64,000 nt of DNA from Bacteroidota bacterium (lineage in GTDB: Bacteria > Bacteroidota > Rhodothermia > JANXDC01): the NCBI GenBank assembly GCA_025998875.1, contig AP024675.1, positions 1,709,549 to 1,773,548 on the forward strand, given 5' to 3'. The notes under the pieces are model-generated. The model saw only the letters and a program-made list of their open reading frames with translations, did not search any database and had not been told where the DNA came from. Below are positions 24,883-33,993 of this stretch, piece after piece (within the stretch, counting starts at the first letter, position 1; the number at the start of each line of letters is the position of its first letter). A program made the position numbers and the translations under genes.

Positions 24883-25337
24883 AGATTCTCGTGCTGAACG
24901 GCCCGAATTTGAACCTACTGGGCCGGCGTGAACCCCACTGGTATGGCACGCGCTCGCTTGCCGAGCTGGAGGGCTGGCTACGAGCAGCTTTCCCGGAGCA
25001 TGAGCTGGACTGGTTTCAGAGCAATCACGAGGGCGCGCTCATCGACCGCCTGCACCGGGCGGAGACAGAGGGGGTGGAGGGGGCGGTGCTCAATGCCGGG
25101 GCGCTGACGCATACCAGTTATGCCCTGCGGGATGCGATCGCGGCCGTTTCCTTTCCGGTTGTCGAAGTGCATTTGTCGAATGTCTACGCCCGCGAGCCGT
25201 TTCGTCACCGATCCGTGCTCGCCCCGGTCTGCGCGGGCCTGATCGCTGGGCTGGGCCCGTGGAGCTATTATCTGGCCGTACTCTATCTGGTTCGCTCCCG
25301 CCATGAGCGCTTCCCCGATCCGACAGCTCGCCTCTGA
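24879..25337 (+). CDS. aroQ: type II 3-dehydroquinate dehydratase
   Basis: A 152-aa enzyme of the shikimate pathway converting 3-dehydroquinate to 3-dehydroshikimate. It opens KILVLNGPNLNLLGRREPHW with the lid tyrosine in WYGTRSL. FQSNHEGALIDRLH, LNAGALTHTSYALRDAI, VEVHLSNVYAREPFRHRSV and APVCAGLIAGLG carry the active-site Asn, His and Arg of the family. GTG 24879 is the start (GTGA overlap with the previous stop). The 3' end overlaps the flippase gene by 35 bp. Confidence 0.95.
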   Translation: MKILVLNGPNLNLLGRREPHWYGTRSLAELEGWLRAAFPEHELDWFQSNHEGALIDRLHRAETEGVEGAVLNAGALTHTSYALRDAIAAVSFPVVEVHLSNVYAREPFRHRSVLAPVCAGLIAGLGPWSYYLAVLYLVRSRHERFPDPTARL

Positions 25338-27084
25338 TACGGCCATATACGGGCTGAGCACGCTTCTGGCCCGGTTCATCAATTACCTGCTTGTGCCCTT
25401 CTACACGAACGTGTTTGATCCCGCCGAGTACGGGGTTATCAGCCTCATCTACGCGGCCTTTGTGTTCCTGAACATCCTCTACACCTATGGCATGGAGTCG
25501 AGCTATTTGCGCTATGCGGCTGGGGAAGAGGGAGAAGGGGAGAGGCGGGTTTTCAGCACGGCCTTCTGGAGCCTGCTTCTGACGGCTTTCGCGTTTTCTC
25601 TGGGGCTGCTCGTCGCGGCCGATCCCGTGGCCCAATACCTGGGGCTGGGCGGCGAATACGGGGGGTTGGTCTACTGGATGGCCCTCATCCTGCTACTTGA
25701 CACAACCGCTGTGGTCCCCATGGCCGCGCTGCGCCTAAAGAGGCGGTCGTGGACGTACGCGGGGCTGCGTACCGGAAACGTGCTTTTGCATGTTGCCCTC
25801 AACCTTGTGCTCATCCTCGGCCTGGGCTACGGCATCGAGGCCGTGCTGGTGAGCAACGCGATCGCCAGTCTGGCGTTGACCCTGGCCGCGGTGGGGGTAA
25901 CGCGCCGGTGGCTGCGTCTGAGTTTCGACCCCTTGCTCTGGAAACACATGCTCCGCTTCGGCCTGCCCTTTGTGCCCACCGGGCTGGGGTATGCCATCTC
26001 GGAAAGCATCGATCGGCTGTTTCTGGCTCACATGCCCCCGGAGGCCGCCGCGCGCCTCTATGGACCCCATGTAACCCCGACCGATGTGGTGGGCATCTAC
26101 ACGGCTTGTTACAAGCTGGGGGTCTTCATGCTCCTGTATGTGCAGATGTTTCGTTTCGCCTGGCAGCCGTTTTTTCTCGAACACGGCCGCCGGCCCGAGG
26201 CACCGGACCTGTTCGCGCGCACCTTTACCCTGTTTACCGCCGTCGGGGCTCTGCTTTTTCTGGCCGTCTCCTTCTTCGCCCACGATCTGGTCCGGATCGG
26301 CATTTCCATAGGGGGGCGGAAGCGGTACCTGATCGACCCGGCCTACTGGGACGGGCTCTTCATCGTGCCCCTGATCCTGCTGGCCTACCTGGCCCAGGGC
26401 TGGTATGTGCATGCTTCTGCGGGGGTGTTTCTGCACAACCGCACAGGGGATCTTCCGTGGATCACTCTGCTCGGGGCCGGCATCACGCTGCTGGGCAATG
26501 CCTGGGGAGTACCTCGATACGGGATGGCGGCCTCTGCCTGGACCACGTTGATCAGCTATGCGGCTATGGCCATGGCCTTGATCTGGCGGGCCCAGCGCTA
26601 CTACCCGATTCCCTACGCCTGGCGCGATCTGCTCGGCATCGCGCTGGTGAGCGCAGGCCTCTATGGGCTGGTCCTCTGGCTGCAGCCCTCCGGGCCCGTA
26701 CGCCTGGTGTTGCTTCTGTTCGGAGGGGTCGTTTTTATTGCACGCAGGTGGTTGCCAGGAAAAAGGAAGCTATCCATGCGGTTACCGGGCGTGCTTGTAT
26801 GCTTCGCCCTCATCCTTTCCGGCTGTATGGGGTCCCGGCAGGTGTGGGTGGGCGCGCTGGAGGTGACAGGACATGAACCCTTTACGGAACTGACCCTCGT
26901 CACCGATGATGGAGCCCGATATCTGCTTCGGCTCTCTGAGGCGGATCGTCGGCTTCTGCAGGCCCGTATTCCCATTCGGGTGCAGATTCGCGGCCGCCTC
27001 CAAGAGGGCGACTGGTACGGGCAGAAGCGGGACTGGATACAGGTGCGCTCTTGGAAAATCATAACCTCCCAGGAGGAGGGCTAG
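25303..27084 (+). CDS. polysaccharide flippase (Wzx/MVF-like) with an in-frame C-terminal lipoprotein-like extension
   Basis: A 593-aa frame. Residues 1-480 are a polysaccharide biosynthesis/oligosaccharide flippase with about 12-14 TM helices; the start LLARFINYLLVPFYTNVFDP and the GMESSYLRYAAGEEGE segment are typical. It would move lipid-linked glycans across the inner membrane. From residue 492 the frame becomes MRLPGVLVCFALILSGCMGS, which looks like an independent lipoprotein signal peptide, followed by about 80 residues of a small beta-rich (OB-like) domain. There is no stop between the two parts. Either the product is a fusion, or an internal start gives a second protein (listed separately). 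Confidence 0.8.
   Translation: MSASPIRQLASDTAIYGLSTLLARFINYLLVPFYTNVFDPAEYGVISLIYAAFVFLNILYTYGMESSYLRYAAGEEGEGERRVFSTAFWSLLLTAFAFSLGLLVAADPVAQYLGLGGEYGGLVYWMALILLLDTTAVVPMAALRLKRRSWTYAGLRTGNVLLHVALNLVLILGLGYGIEAVLVSNAIASLALTLAAVGVTRRWLRLSFDPLLWKHMLRFGLPFVPTGLGYAISESIDRLFLAHMPPEAAARLYGPHVTPTDVVGIYTACYKLGVFMLLYVQMFRFAWQPFFLEHGRRPEAPDLFARTFTLFTAVGALLFLAVSFFAHDLVRIGISIGGRKRYLIDPAYWDGLFIVPLILLAYLAQGWYVHASAGVFLHNRTGDLPWITLLGAGITLLGNAWGVPRYGMAASAWTTLISYAAMAMALIWRAQRYYPIPYAWRDLLGIALVSAGLYGLVLWLQPSGPVRLVLLLFGGVVFIARRWLPGKRKLSMRLPGVLVCFALILSGCMGSRQVWVGALEVTGHEPFTELTLVTDDGARYLLRLSEADRRLLQARIPIRVQIRGRLQEGDWYGQKRDWIQVRSWKIITSQEEG
26776..27084 (+). CDS. possible internal-start lipoprotein within the flippase frame
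   Basis: ATG 26776 is in frame with the flippase and preceded by AGGAAG (26764-26769). The 102-aa product would have a 16-residue signal with lipobox LSGC. The mature domain (VGALEVTGHEPFTELTLVTD, RLSEADRRLLQARIPIRVQI, GDWYGQKRDWIQVRSWKI) alternates beta strands in the manner of an OB-fold stress or envelope lipoprotein. Whether it is made separately or only as the tail of the flippase cannot be told from sequence. Confidence 0.45.
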   Translation: MRLPGVLVCFALILSGCMGSRQVWVGALEVTGHEPFTELTLVTDDGARYLLRLSEADRRLLQARIPIRVQIRGRLQEGDWYGQKRDWIQVRSWKIITSQEEG

Positions 27085-27090
27085 GGACTT

Positions 27091-29517
27091 ATGCGTTTAC
27101 GTATTGGCTTGACAGGGCTCTGGATGGTGATCCTGCTGGGCCTGGCCCGGGGACAGTTCCAGCCTCGGGCGCTGGAATCGGTCGGGCATTCCCCGGTGCT
27201 GTGCGCCACGATGTGGCTTTACACCCAGCCCGAGGTGCGCGCCGCGCTGGAGGAATTCCGCCTGCTTGCCTCCCAGAGGGAGGGCCTTGAACGGGCGCTG
27301 GAGGCGCAGGTTGCGTATCTGCGTTCGCTCGATGCCGGCCGCGCTGCAGAGCTGGAGGAGGTGCTCCGCAGAGGCCTTCCCCTGCCCGGGGCGCAGGGCC
27401 TGCCTGTCCAGGTAGGCGAAAGCCGCCTGTTTCGGGTCTACAACTTCCAGAACCGCAGCTACGATCAGCTCTCCTTCACCCTGCGCCTGAGCGGTACGCT
27501 CGTGGAGATCTGGGTGGCCGATGATCAGTGGGGGGAGGGCAAGATTACCCAGAACGTCGTAGAGGCCCTCCTGAGCGCCCTCGAGCAACAGACCCCCTCG
27601 GGCTCCTACAACCCGAACCGGGGCATTGTCGCCATCGAACAGGAGGTTTTCGGACAACCCCCGAACGTGGACGGATCGGGCAAGCTCAAGGTATTGCTCC
27701 TGGACATCCAGGATGGCTGGACGGAGGGGTCCAACTCGGGCTACGTGGCCGGTTTCTTCAACGGAGTGGACCTGAGCCTGAGCAACCCGAACAGCAATCG
27801 GGCCGATATCCTGTATGTGGACACCTACCCGGGCATATACCGGCAGAACCGTCCGGCCGATCCCAACCGCCCGCTCGGCACGGTGGCCCACGAATATCAG
27901 CACCTTATCCATGCCCGCTACGGCAGGCTGAACACCTTCCAGAACGAGGGCCAGTCTGAATGGGCCGAAATCCTGTGCGGCTTTACCGGACGTGGCATCA
28001 CCTATCTGGCCAAGCCGAACGAGGTGAACCTGTACTTGTATACATGGCGTTCCGGGGATCTGGTCAACGTGCTCAACGACTACGAGCGCGCCTCCCTATT
28101 TCATACCTACCTCGCCGACCGAATCGGTCCCCTGCTTACCGGACAGATCACCCGCGGGCCAACGGGACGGGACGGATACCAGGCCGCGCTCATGGGGGCC
28201 GGGCTGGATTTCGAGGCCGTGTTGGCCGATTTTCATGTGGCCAACTGGGTAAACGACGTCTCGCTGAGCCCTCGCTGGGGATATCAGACCGCGCAGCGCC
28301 GTGGGGTGCGCGCCTCCAATCCGAGCCTCGAATATAGCCAGGGGACTTCGGCCTCGGAGGAGCGCCGACTTGCCTATGGCGGGGCGGAATATGTGCGCTT
28401 CTTCGGGGTCGTCGATCTCTCGCTCGAGCTGAACATTGACGCGGGCACGCGTGCTTTTGCCGTGCTCCGCGCCCCCGGGGGGACGCCTCAGGTGCAGGAG
28501 CTTAGCGCGGGTACGCGCCTCTTTTCGGGCTCCTATGAGTCCATTGTGCTCGTGGTGGTCAACGTCCGGCCTCTGGGGACGAACGAGGCCTCGCCGGGGG
28601 AGCGCACCTATCGGTTTGCCGCAACCTGGCGGCCTCTTGCCGTGCGCAGCGAGGAGCTCTCCTATGCGGGCTCAGCGCAGTACTATGCCGAGCTTCCGGG
28701 TGATCCCCGGGACCCGAGCCGGGCCGGGATCCAGGCCTATGCCTATCGCTTCACTCCGAGCCTGACAGGATACGTGCAGGAGGTGCGTTTCCCGCTCAAC
28801 GGCCGGGATTCAAGCCTTATGGGTTCCGGTAAACTGCGCCTGGTGCTAACCACCTCCCGTCTGTCGGCGGGATCGGGCCCCACCGAGGTCTGGGTGCCGG
28901 ATCAGGGGATCGACTCCGTGGAAGTGCCCTTCTCCAGCCTGCAGCGGGGCTCGAATACGATCTCCCTTTCCGCAAGGCCCTGGAACGTACAGGCCGGCCG
29001 CCACTACCACGTGGTGCTTCGGGTGGTAGAGGGCTCGGCGAACGCGCGTCTGGAGTTTCTGCTCGATGCGGGCTCCAGCAACCAGAGCGATCCAAACTAC
29101 TGGCCGGCGCGCACGCGGCTCTACGTTCTTCCTCCTTCGGTCTCCAGTCCGGGATGGTACCGGTACACCAACAACAACAACCTGCTCATGACCGTGCGCG
29201 TGGTCGAACGCTTGCCTACCGCTGCCGCCGAGGAGGTTCCGCAGCCGGATAAGCTAGCCATCACGCTCGTCTACCCCCATCCCGTGGGGGGGCGGCAGGC
29301 CGTGGTGCGCTATCGGGTGCCGGATTCCGGACCGGTGCGCATGGAGCTCTATGACCTGCTGGGCCGGCGGGTGGGGCTGCTCGCAGAGGGCCTGCTTCCA
29401 GCCGGAGAGCATGTCTTACTCTGGGAGCCTGCAGGCCTGAGCCCGGGTCTGTACTGGCTGGTGCTGAGGCAGGGCCAAGGGCGTGCTGCGCGTCCTGTCG
29501 TGGTGCGGCCGCAGTGA
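27091..29517 (+). CDS. secreted zinc metalloprotease (M30/hyicolysin-like) with T9SS sorting domain
   Basis: An 808-aa secreted protein. Signal peptide LTGLWMVILLGLARGQ; a leucine-rich helical pro-region to about residue 100; then the catalytic part with AHEYQHLIHARYG (HExxH, about residues 267-279) and downstream NEGQSEWAEI supplying the third ligand, as in HEFQH-type M30/M6 peptidases. Beta-rich modules follow. The final 80 residues (VYPHPVGGRQAVVRYRVPDS, MELYDLLGRRV, GEHVLLWEPAGLSPGLYWLV) form a type A T9SS C-terminal domain. This directs export through the PorSS and surface or extracellular release. Substrate unknown. It is coupled to hprK 8 bp downstream. Confidence 0.83.
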   Translation: MRLRIGLTGLWMVILLGLARGQFQPRALESVGHSPVLCATMWLYTQPEVRAALEEFRLLASQREGLERALEAQVAYLRSLDAGRAAELEEVLRRGLPLPGAQGLPVQVGESRLFRVYNFQNRSYDQLSFTLRLSGTLVEIWVADDQWGEGKITQNVVEALLSALEQQTPSGSYNPNRGIVAIEQEVFGQPPNVDGSGKLKVLLLDIQDGWTEGSNSGYVAGFFNGVDLSLSNPNSNRADILYVDTYPGIYRQNRPADPNRPLGTVAHEYQHLIHARYGRLNTFQNEGQSEWAEILCGFTGRGITYLAKPNEVNLYLYTWRSGDLVNVLNDYERASLFHTYLADRIGPLLTGQITRGPTGRDGYQAALMGAGLDFEAVLADFHVANWVNDVSLSPRWGYQTAQRRGVRASNPSLEYSQGTSASEERRLAYGGAEYVRFFGVVDLSLELNIDAGTRAFAVLRAPGGTPQVQELSAGTRLFSGSYESIVLVVVNVRPLGTNEASPGERTYRFAATWRPLAVRSEELSYAGSAQYYAELPGDPRDPSRAGIQAYAYRFTPSLTGYVQEVRFPLNGRDSSLMGSGKLRLVLTTSRLSAGSGPTEVWVPDQGIDSVEVPFSSLQRGSNTISLSARPWNVQAGRHYHVVLRVVEGSANARLEFLLDAGSSNQSDPNYWPARTRLYVLPPSVSSPGWYRYTNNNNLLMTVRVVERLPTAAAEEVPQPDKLAITLVYPHPVGGRQAVVRYRVPDSGPVRMELYDLLGRRVGLLAEGLLPAGEHVLLWEPAGLSPGLYWLVLRQGQGRAARPVVVRPQ

Positions 29518-29524
29518 GGGTGCC

Positions 29525-30547
29525 GTGAAGAACCGTCCCACGTTTCAGAAATCGGCTATCCCGGTCTCCTTTATGATTGAGCAGCTCCGGGAGCGGATCC
29601 GGGTGCCCATCGAGCCCCTGAACACGGTAGACGCCTCCCGGCGCCTGGTCACAGAGGCCGATCTGCACCGGCCCGGACTGGCTCTGGCCGGTTTTACCCA
29701 GCTTTTTACCTGGCAACGCGTGCAGATCCTGGGCAACACGGAAATCGAGTACCTGCATTATCTCGATCCGGAAGCGCGCCGGAAGGCCTTCTGGAACGTT
29801 ATCCAGTTCGATGTGCCCTGTCTGATCCTCACACACGGCAACGAGCTGGAGCCCGAGCTGTTGGCCATGGCCACCGAGCGGGGTATTCCGGTCTACCGGA
29901 CGCTCGTGCCTTCGACCCGGTTCATGTACTTGCTGCGCGATTTTCTCGATGACCAGTTCGCCCCCCAGCAGACGGTGCACGGCACCCTGGTGGATGTCTA
30001 CGGCGTGGGGCTGCTGCTCATCGGACAAAGCGGGATTGGTAAAAGCGAGGTGGCGCTGGATCTTGTCGAGCGCGGGCACCGGCTCGTGGCCGATGATGTG
30101 GTCGTGGTCACCCGCAAATCCGAGACCGTGCTCATCGGCTCCGGCACAGAACTGGTGCAGCATTTCATGGAGATCCGGGGGCTGGGCATTCTGGACATCC
30201 GGTCCATGTTCGGGATCCGGGCCATTCGGTTCCAGAAGCGCATCGAGGTCGTCGTCGAGCTGGAGCTCTTCGATCCCAACGCGGACTATACGCGTACAGG
30301 ACTGGACGGAAACACGATCTCCATTCTCGACGTGCCCATTCCGCACGTCAAGCTACCCATCGTGCCGGGCAAGAACGTGACCGTGATCTGCGAGGTGATC
30401 GCGCTCAACTACCTGCTTGAACACTATGGCTACAAGCCGGCCGAGGAGTTTCGCCGGCGTCTGGAGAAGCGTATCGCTGAGCGCGCCCGGGAGGGGCGAG
30501 AGGGGATCGAACGCTCGGTGGAGTACTTCGAGCACGATTTTGAGTAA
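29525..30547 (+). CDS. hprK: HPr kinase/phosphorylase
   Basis: A 340-aa bifunctional enzyme that phosphorylates and dephosphorylates HPr on serine. The Walker A GQSGIGKSE is at about residues 167-175, the HprK signature EIRGLGILDIRSMFG near 215-229, and the C-terminal VPGKNVTVICEVIALNYLL near 280-298. GTG 29525 with GAGGG upstream is chosen; an upstream start would overlap the protease gene. No PTS enzyme I/HPr genes are in the window, as often in this phylum where HprK may act on a lone HPr. It abuts the convergent rnhB stop with no spacer. Confidence 0.93.
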   Translation: MKNRPTFQKSAIPVSFMIEQLRERIRVPIEPLNTVDASRRLVTEADLHRPGLALAGFTQLFTWQRVQILGNTEIEYLHYLDPEARRKAFWNVIQFDVPCLILTHGNELEPELLAMATERGIPVYRTLVPSTRFMYLLRDFLDDQFAPQQTVHGTLVDVYGVGLLLIGQSGIGKSEVALDLVERGHRLVADDVVVVTRKSETVLIGSGTELVQHFMEIRGLGILDIRSMFGIRAIRFQKRIEVVVELELFDPNADYTRTGLDGNTISILDVPIPHVKLPIVPGKNVTVICEVIALNYLLEHYGYKPAEEFRRRLEKRIAERAREGREGIERSVEYFEHDFE

Positions 30548-31171
30548 TTACCCCCGGCTGAGGCGAAATCCCCGGCGGTGCCAGGGGCTGGGACCGTAGC
30601 AGGCCAGAGCGGTGTAGTGTTCTGCGGTGGGATATCCCTTGTTGCGCGCCCAGCCGTAGTGGGGAAAGAGCCGATCCAGCTCCTCCATCAGCCGATCTCG
30701 CGTGACCTTGGCCACGATGGAGGCGGCCATAATGGAGGGACAGAGGCTATCTCCCCTGACCACGGTCTGATGCGGGATCCAGCAGGGGCGGAAGTGGGGG
30801 CCGTCTACAAGCAGGAGTTCCGGGCGTACTTGGAGAGCCTCGATAGCCCGGTGCATGGCCAGAAAAGTGGCCTGCAGGATATTGAGGCGGTCGATTTCTT
30901 CTGGGTCGGCTCGCCCGATGCCGATGGCCACCGCTTGCTGTTCGATATGGGCCAGAAGGCGTTCGCGCTCCGCCGGCGAACAGGTTTTAGAATCCCTCAG
31001 CCCCGGAACCCCTTCCGGATCGGCCAGGATCACAGCCGCGGCCACCACGGGACCGGCCAACGCCCCCCGTCCCGCCTCATCGACGCCGGCTATGGAGATC
31101 AGGCCGCGGGAACGCCAGTACAGCTCCGGGTTGGAGAGCTGGGTTCGCATAGGGAACAAAAAAATACGCAT
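30548..31171 (-). CDS. rnhB: ribonuclease HII
   Basis: A 207-aa endonuclease removing ribonucleotides from DNA and RNA-DNA hybrids. GVDEAGRGALAGPVVAAAVI carries the first Asp-Glu pair, LLLVDGPHF the third carboxylate, and AASIVAKVTRDRLM and RNKGYPTAEHY are family signatures. Start choice: ATG 31171 has AAGGGG upstream; ATG 31150 (MRTQLSNPEL) has none. The long extension upstream to 31354 overlaps the divergent ftsX leader. It is tail-to-tail with hprK. Confidence 0.93.
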   Translation of the reverse strand: MRIFLFPMRTQLSNPELYWRSRGLISIAGVDEAGRGALAGPVVAAAVILADPEGVPGLRDSKTCSPAERERLLAHIEQQAVAIGIGRADPEEIDRLNILQATFLAMHRAIEALQVRPELLLVDGPHFRPCWIPHQTVVRGDSLCPSIMAASIVAKVTRDRLMEELDRLFPHYGWARNKGYPTAEHYTALACYGPSPWHRRGFRLSRG

Positions 31172-31271
31172 CGCCCCTTTGGCGGGACCATCCCGGGCTG
31201 TGTGCTGAGGGTGCTCAAAGGGGGCTTTTCCCGTTGACTTGGCCGGCTGCAGGCAGATATTTTGGGCCGCC

Positions 31272-32156
31272 ATGGTGATCGGATACTTGTTGCGGGAGAG
31301 CGTGTCGGGGTTTCGCCGGGCTCCGCTTGCGGTCTGGGCCACGCTCACCACCATGAGCCTGGCCCTGCTGTTGGTCGGGCTTGTTGTACTGATCGCCTAC
31401 GATGCCCGGCAGGTTGTCGAGGGATTGAAGGAGAAGGTAGAGCTGGAGGTGTTTCTTCTTGATCCTCCAGCCCGGCCCATAGAGGCTTGGTTGGCCGAGC
31501 TTCGAAGCGATCCCGCCATCGAATCCGTGGCCTACATCTCCAAAGACAGCGCCGCGGCCATTTTTCGGCGTGAATTCGGCACCGAAGCAGAGCTTTTCGT
31601 CGCCTATGATTTTCTGCCCGCCTCGTTCCGAATCCACCTTCGGCCCGCCTGGAGGAACCCGGATTCGGCTGCCGCGGTGGCCCGTCGCCTGCAGGCCATG
31701 GAGGGGGTCGATGAGGTGGTCTACAATCAGGCTCTGTTGCTGCGCCTGGAGGAGAATGTGCGTCTGGTGAGCTGGATGGGAGCGGGGGTGGGGTTTGTGG
31801 TGCTCCTGGCGGCGATCGTGCTCGTGGTCAACACGATCCGCCTTACCGTGTACGCCAAACGGCTTTTGATCCGAACTATGAAACTTGTGGGGGCCACCGA
31901 ATGGTTCATCCGCCTTCCCTTCGTGCTGGAAGGTTTTCTGCTCGGCATGCTGGGGGGCGCCCTTGCAGGAGGGATGCTGTTTGTGCTGCGGGAGCTGGTG
32001 CTGGCCTCCTATCTGCCCGCATTTCAGGTGCTCCGCTGGCCCGGGGAGCATCCCCTCATGCTCTGGGGCGCGCTTGTGCTTTTCGGCGCTCTGGTGGGTA
32101 TGCTGAGCGCTTCCTTTTCGGCCAAAAGGTTCATCCGTCGCACCCCTCTTTCCTGA
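31272..32156 (+). CDS. ftsX: FtsX-like cell-division ABC permease
   Basis: A 294-aa inner-membrane protein with one N-terminal TM helix (LTTMSLALLLVGLVVLIAYD), a periplasmic domain of about 120 aa (VELEVFLLDPPARPIEAWLA, YISKDSAAAIFRREFG) and three C-terminal TM helices beginning GVGFVVLLAAIVLVVNTIRL. This is the FtsX order. FtsEX couples divisome state to peptidoglycan hydrolases. No ftsE is adjacent. A TTG at 31239 would add 11 residues and has AAAGGGGG upstream; ATG 31272 is the conservative choice. The glycosidase gene starts 1 bp after the stop. Confidence 0.85.
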   Translation: MVIGYLLRESVSGFRRAPLAVWATLTTMSLALLLVGLVVLIAYDARQVVEGLKEKVELEVFLLDPPARPIEAWLAELRSDPAIESVAYISKDSAAAIFRREFGTEAELFVAYDFLPASFRIHLRPAWRNPDSAAAVARRLQAMEGVDEVVYNQALLLRLEENVRLVSWMGAGVGFVVLLAAIVLVVNTIRLTVYAKRLLIRTMKLVGATEWFIRLPFVLEGFLLGMLGGALAGGMLFVLRELVLASYLPAFQVLRWPGEHPLMLWGALVLFGALVGMLSASFSAKRFIRRTPLS

Positions 32157-32157
32157 C

Positions 32158-33966
32158 ATGCACCGGGCTATCGTCTTCGCGTTGCTCCTGAGCGGAGGAG
32201 TATGGGCACAGCCGGTTCCCAAACACGAGCGCCGCGCGGTCTGGATTGCGACCGTGGGCGCGCTGGACTGGCCCTGGACGACGGACCCCGCGCGACAGCA
32301 GGAGCAATTGCGCGCCATGCTCGATCGGTTCAGGGCCATAGGGATCAACACGATCTTCTTCCAGGTGCGCGCCGAATGCGACGCCTTCTACGCCTCCCCC
32401 TACGAACCCTGGTCGTACTGGCTGACCGGCCGGCAGGGCGCCGCCCCCTCTCCGTACTATGATCCCCTGGCTTTCCTCATCGCAGAGGCCCATCGGCGGG
32501 GTATACAACTGCATGCCTGGGTGAACCCGTTTCGGGCCGAGCGCCGGGTGGGCGCCTACGTACTCGATAGCGCCCATGTGGTAAAACGCCGACCCGAGTG
32601 GGTGCTCACGATCGGCTCGACCCGTATGCTCGATCCCGGCATTCCACAGGTGCGCACCTATGTGGTGCGTGTAATCGCTGATATCGTCCGCAGATACGAC
32701 GTCGACGGTGTGCATCTGGATGATTACTTCTATCCGTATCCGCCCAACAGCATCCGCAACGAAGACGAGGCCAGTTTTGCCCGGTACAACCGGGGACATG
32801 CGGATCGGGCCACCTGGAGACGGGAGAATATCTCGCTCTTTTTTGTCGAGCTACGCGATAGCCTGCGTGCAATCAAGCCCTGGCTTCCGATCGGGGTAAG
32901 CCCGTTTGGCATCTGGAAGAACGGGATCCCGCAGGGGGTTTCCGGACTGGATAGCTATCAGACGCTGTACGCCGATCCCCTGGACTGGCTCAGTCGGGGG
33001 CTGGTGGATTACCTTGTCCCGCAACTGTACTGGCCGGTAGGCGGAAACCCCGACTTTGCCCTCCTGGCGCGCTGGTGGGCGGAGATGGTCGGCCGCTTCG
33101 GCCGGCATCTGTACCTGGGGCATGGGCTTTACCGGCTCGATTCCGGCGCGAACGGCAACGGATTCCCCTGGGGGCCCTCGGAGTTCGTCGGGCAACTCGC
33201 CCTGGGCCGCTCGCTTGCCGGAGTGCAGGGCAGCGCCTGGTTTCGAGCCGGCAACCTGATCTATGGCCGTGGCCGGGATGTGGCCGATTGGCTGGGCTCG
33301 GATCCATACAGCCGACCGGCCCTCGTACCCGCCATGCCCTGGCTAGATGGTACCCCGCCCCGGGCGCCGCGAAACCTCAGGGTGGATTTCCCGAGCGGAA
33401 GAGCGCTTTTGCTCCGCTGGGAGGAGCCCGAGCCGGCTTCCGATGGAGAGCGCGCCCGCTTCTATGCCGTATACCGTTTTCGCGGGCGTCCTCCGGGGAA
33501 GTCGGATGGGCTTCCGGCCGATGGACTGCTCGGTCTGACGGGCGAGCGATGCTGGTCCGATACCCTGCCCCCGGATGGGGAGCCGTATTACTATGTGGTG
33601 ACCGCCCTGGATCGGGTGGGCAATGAGGGGCCTATGAGCGCGCCGGTTTCGGTCCGGACACGAACCTCCCTGCTCGCGCTCGATGATGCCTCTGTTCCGC
33701 AGGGTGCAGAGGGGAACGATCAATTGGCCCGCTTCATCCGGATCGCCTTCCTGCTCCCGGAGCCCGAACGGGTACAGCTGCGGGTCTATGATCGCTGGGG
33801 GCGTCCTCTGCGAACCCTGGTCGAGGGCTTCTATGAAGCCGGATTGCACGAGGTGCGCTGGGACGGGCGGGATGAGAGCGGCCATCCGGTGCCGGCCGGC
33901 CTGTATTTCTATCGGCTCCAGGCCGGTTCCCTGCAGCAGAACCGTCCCGTGCTGTTTCTCCGATAG
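32158..33966 (+). CDS. secreted glycosyl hydrolase-like protein (GHL10/UPF0748, YngK-like) with FN3 and FlgD/T9SS-type tail
   Basis: A 602-aa exported protein. Signal peptide AIVFALLLSGGVWAQ. The GHL10 TIM-barrel (residues 22-390) has RAVWIATVGALDWP, FFQVRAECDAFYAS, HAWVNPFRAERR, the hallmark MLDPGIPQVRTYV and YDVDGVHLDDYFYPYPPN. A fibronectin III-like module lies at about 400-500. A C-terminal Ig-like domain (LRVYDRWGRPLRTLVEGFYE, GLYFYRLQAGSL) resembles FlgD or T9SS sorting domains. The family is thought to act on peptidoglycan or glycans; activity is not established. Its pairing with ftsX fits a cell-wall role. Confidence 0.85.
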   Translation: MHRAIVFALLLSGGVWAQPVPKHERRAVWIATVGALDWPWTTDPARQQEQLRAMLDRFRAIGINTIFFQVRAECDAFYASPYEPWSYWLTGRQGAAPSPYYDPLAFLIAEAHRRGIQLHAWVNPFRAERRVGAYVLDSAHVVKRRPEWVLTIGSTRMLDPGIPQVRTYVVRVIADIVRRYDVDGVHLDDYFYPYPPNSIRNEDEASFARYNRGHADRATWRRENISLFFVELRDSLRAIKPWLPIGVSPFGIWKNGIPQGVSGLDSYQTLYADPLDWLSRGLVDYLVPQLYWPVGGNPDFALLARWWAEMVGRFGRHLYLGHGLYRLDSGANGNGFPWGPSEFVGQLALGRSLAGVQGSAWFRAGNLIYGRGRDVADWLGSDPYSRPALVPAMPWLDGTPPRAPRNLRVDFPSGRALLLRWEEPEPASDGERARFYAVYRFRGRPPGKSDGLPADGLLGLTGERCWSDTLPPDGEPYYYVVTALDRVGNEGPMSAPVSVRTRTSLLALDDASVPQGAEGNDQLARFIRIAFLLPEPERVQLRVYDRWGRPLRTLVEGFYEAGLHEVRWDGRDESGHPVPAGLYFYRLQAGSLQQNRPVLFLR

Positions 33967-33993
33967 ATCCTGCTATGGTCCGGGTTCGGGAAG

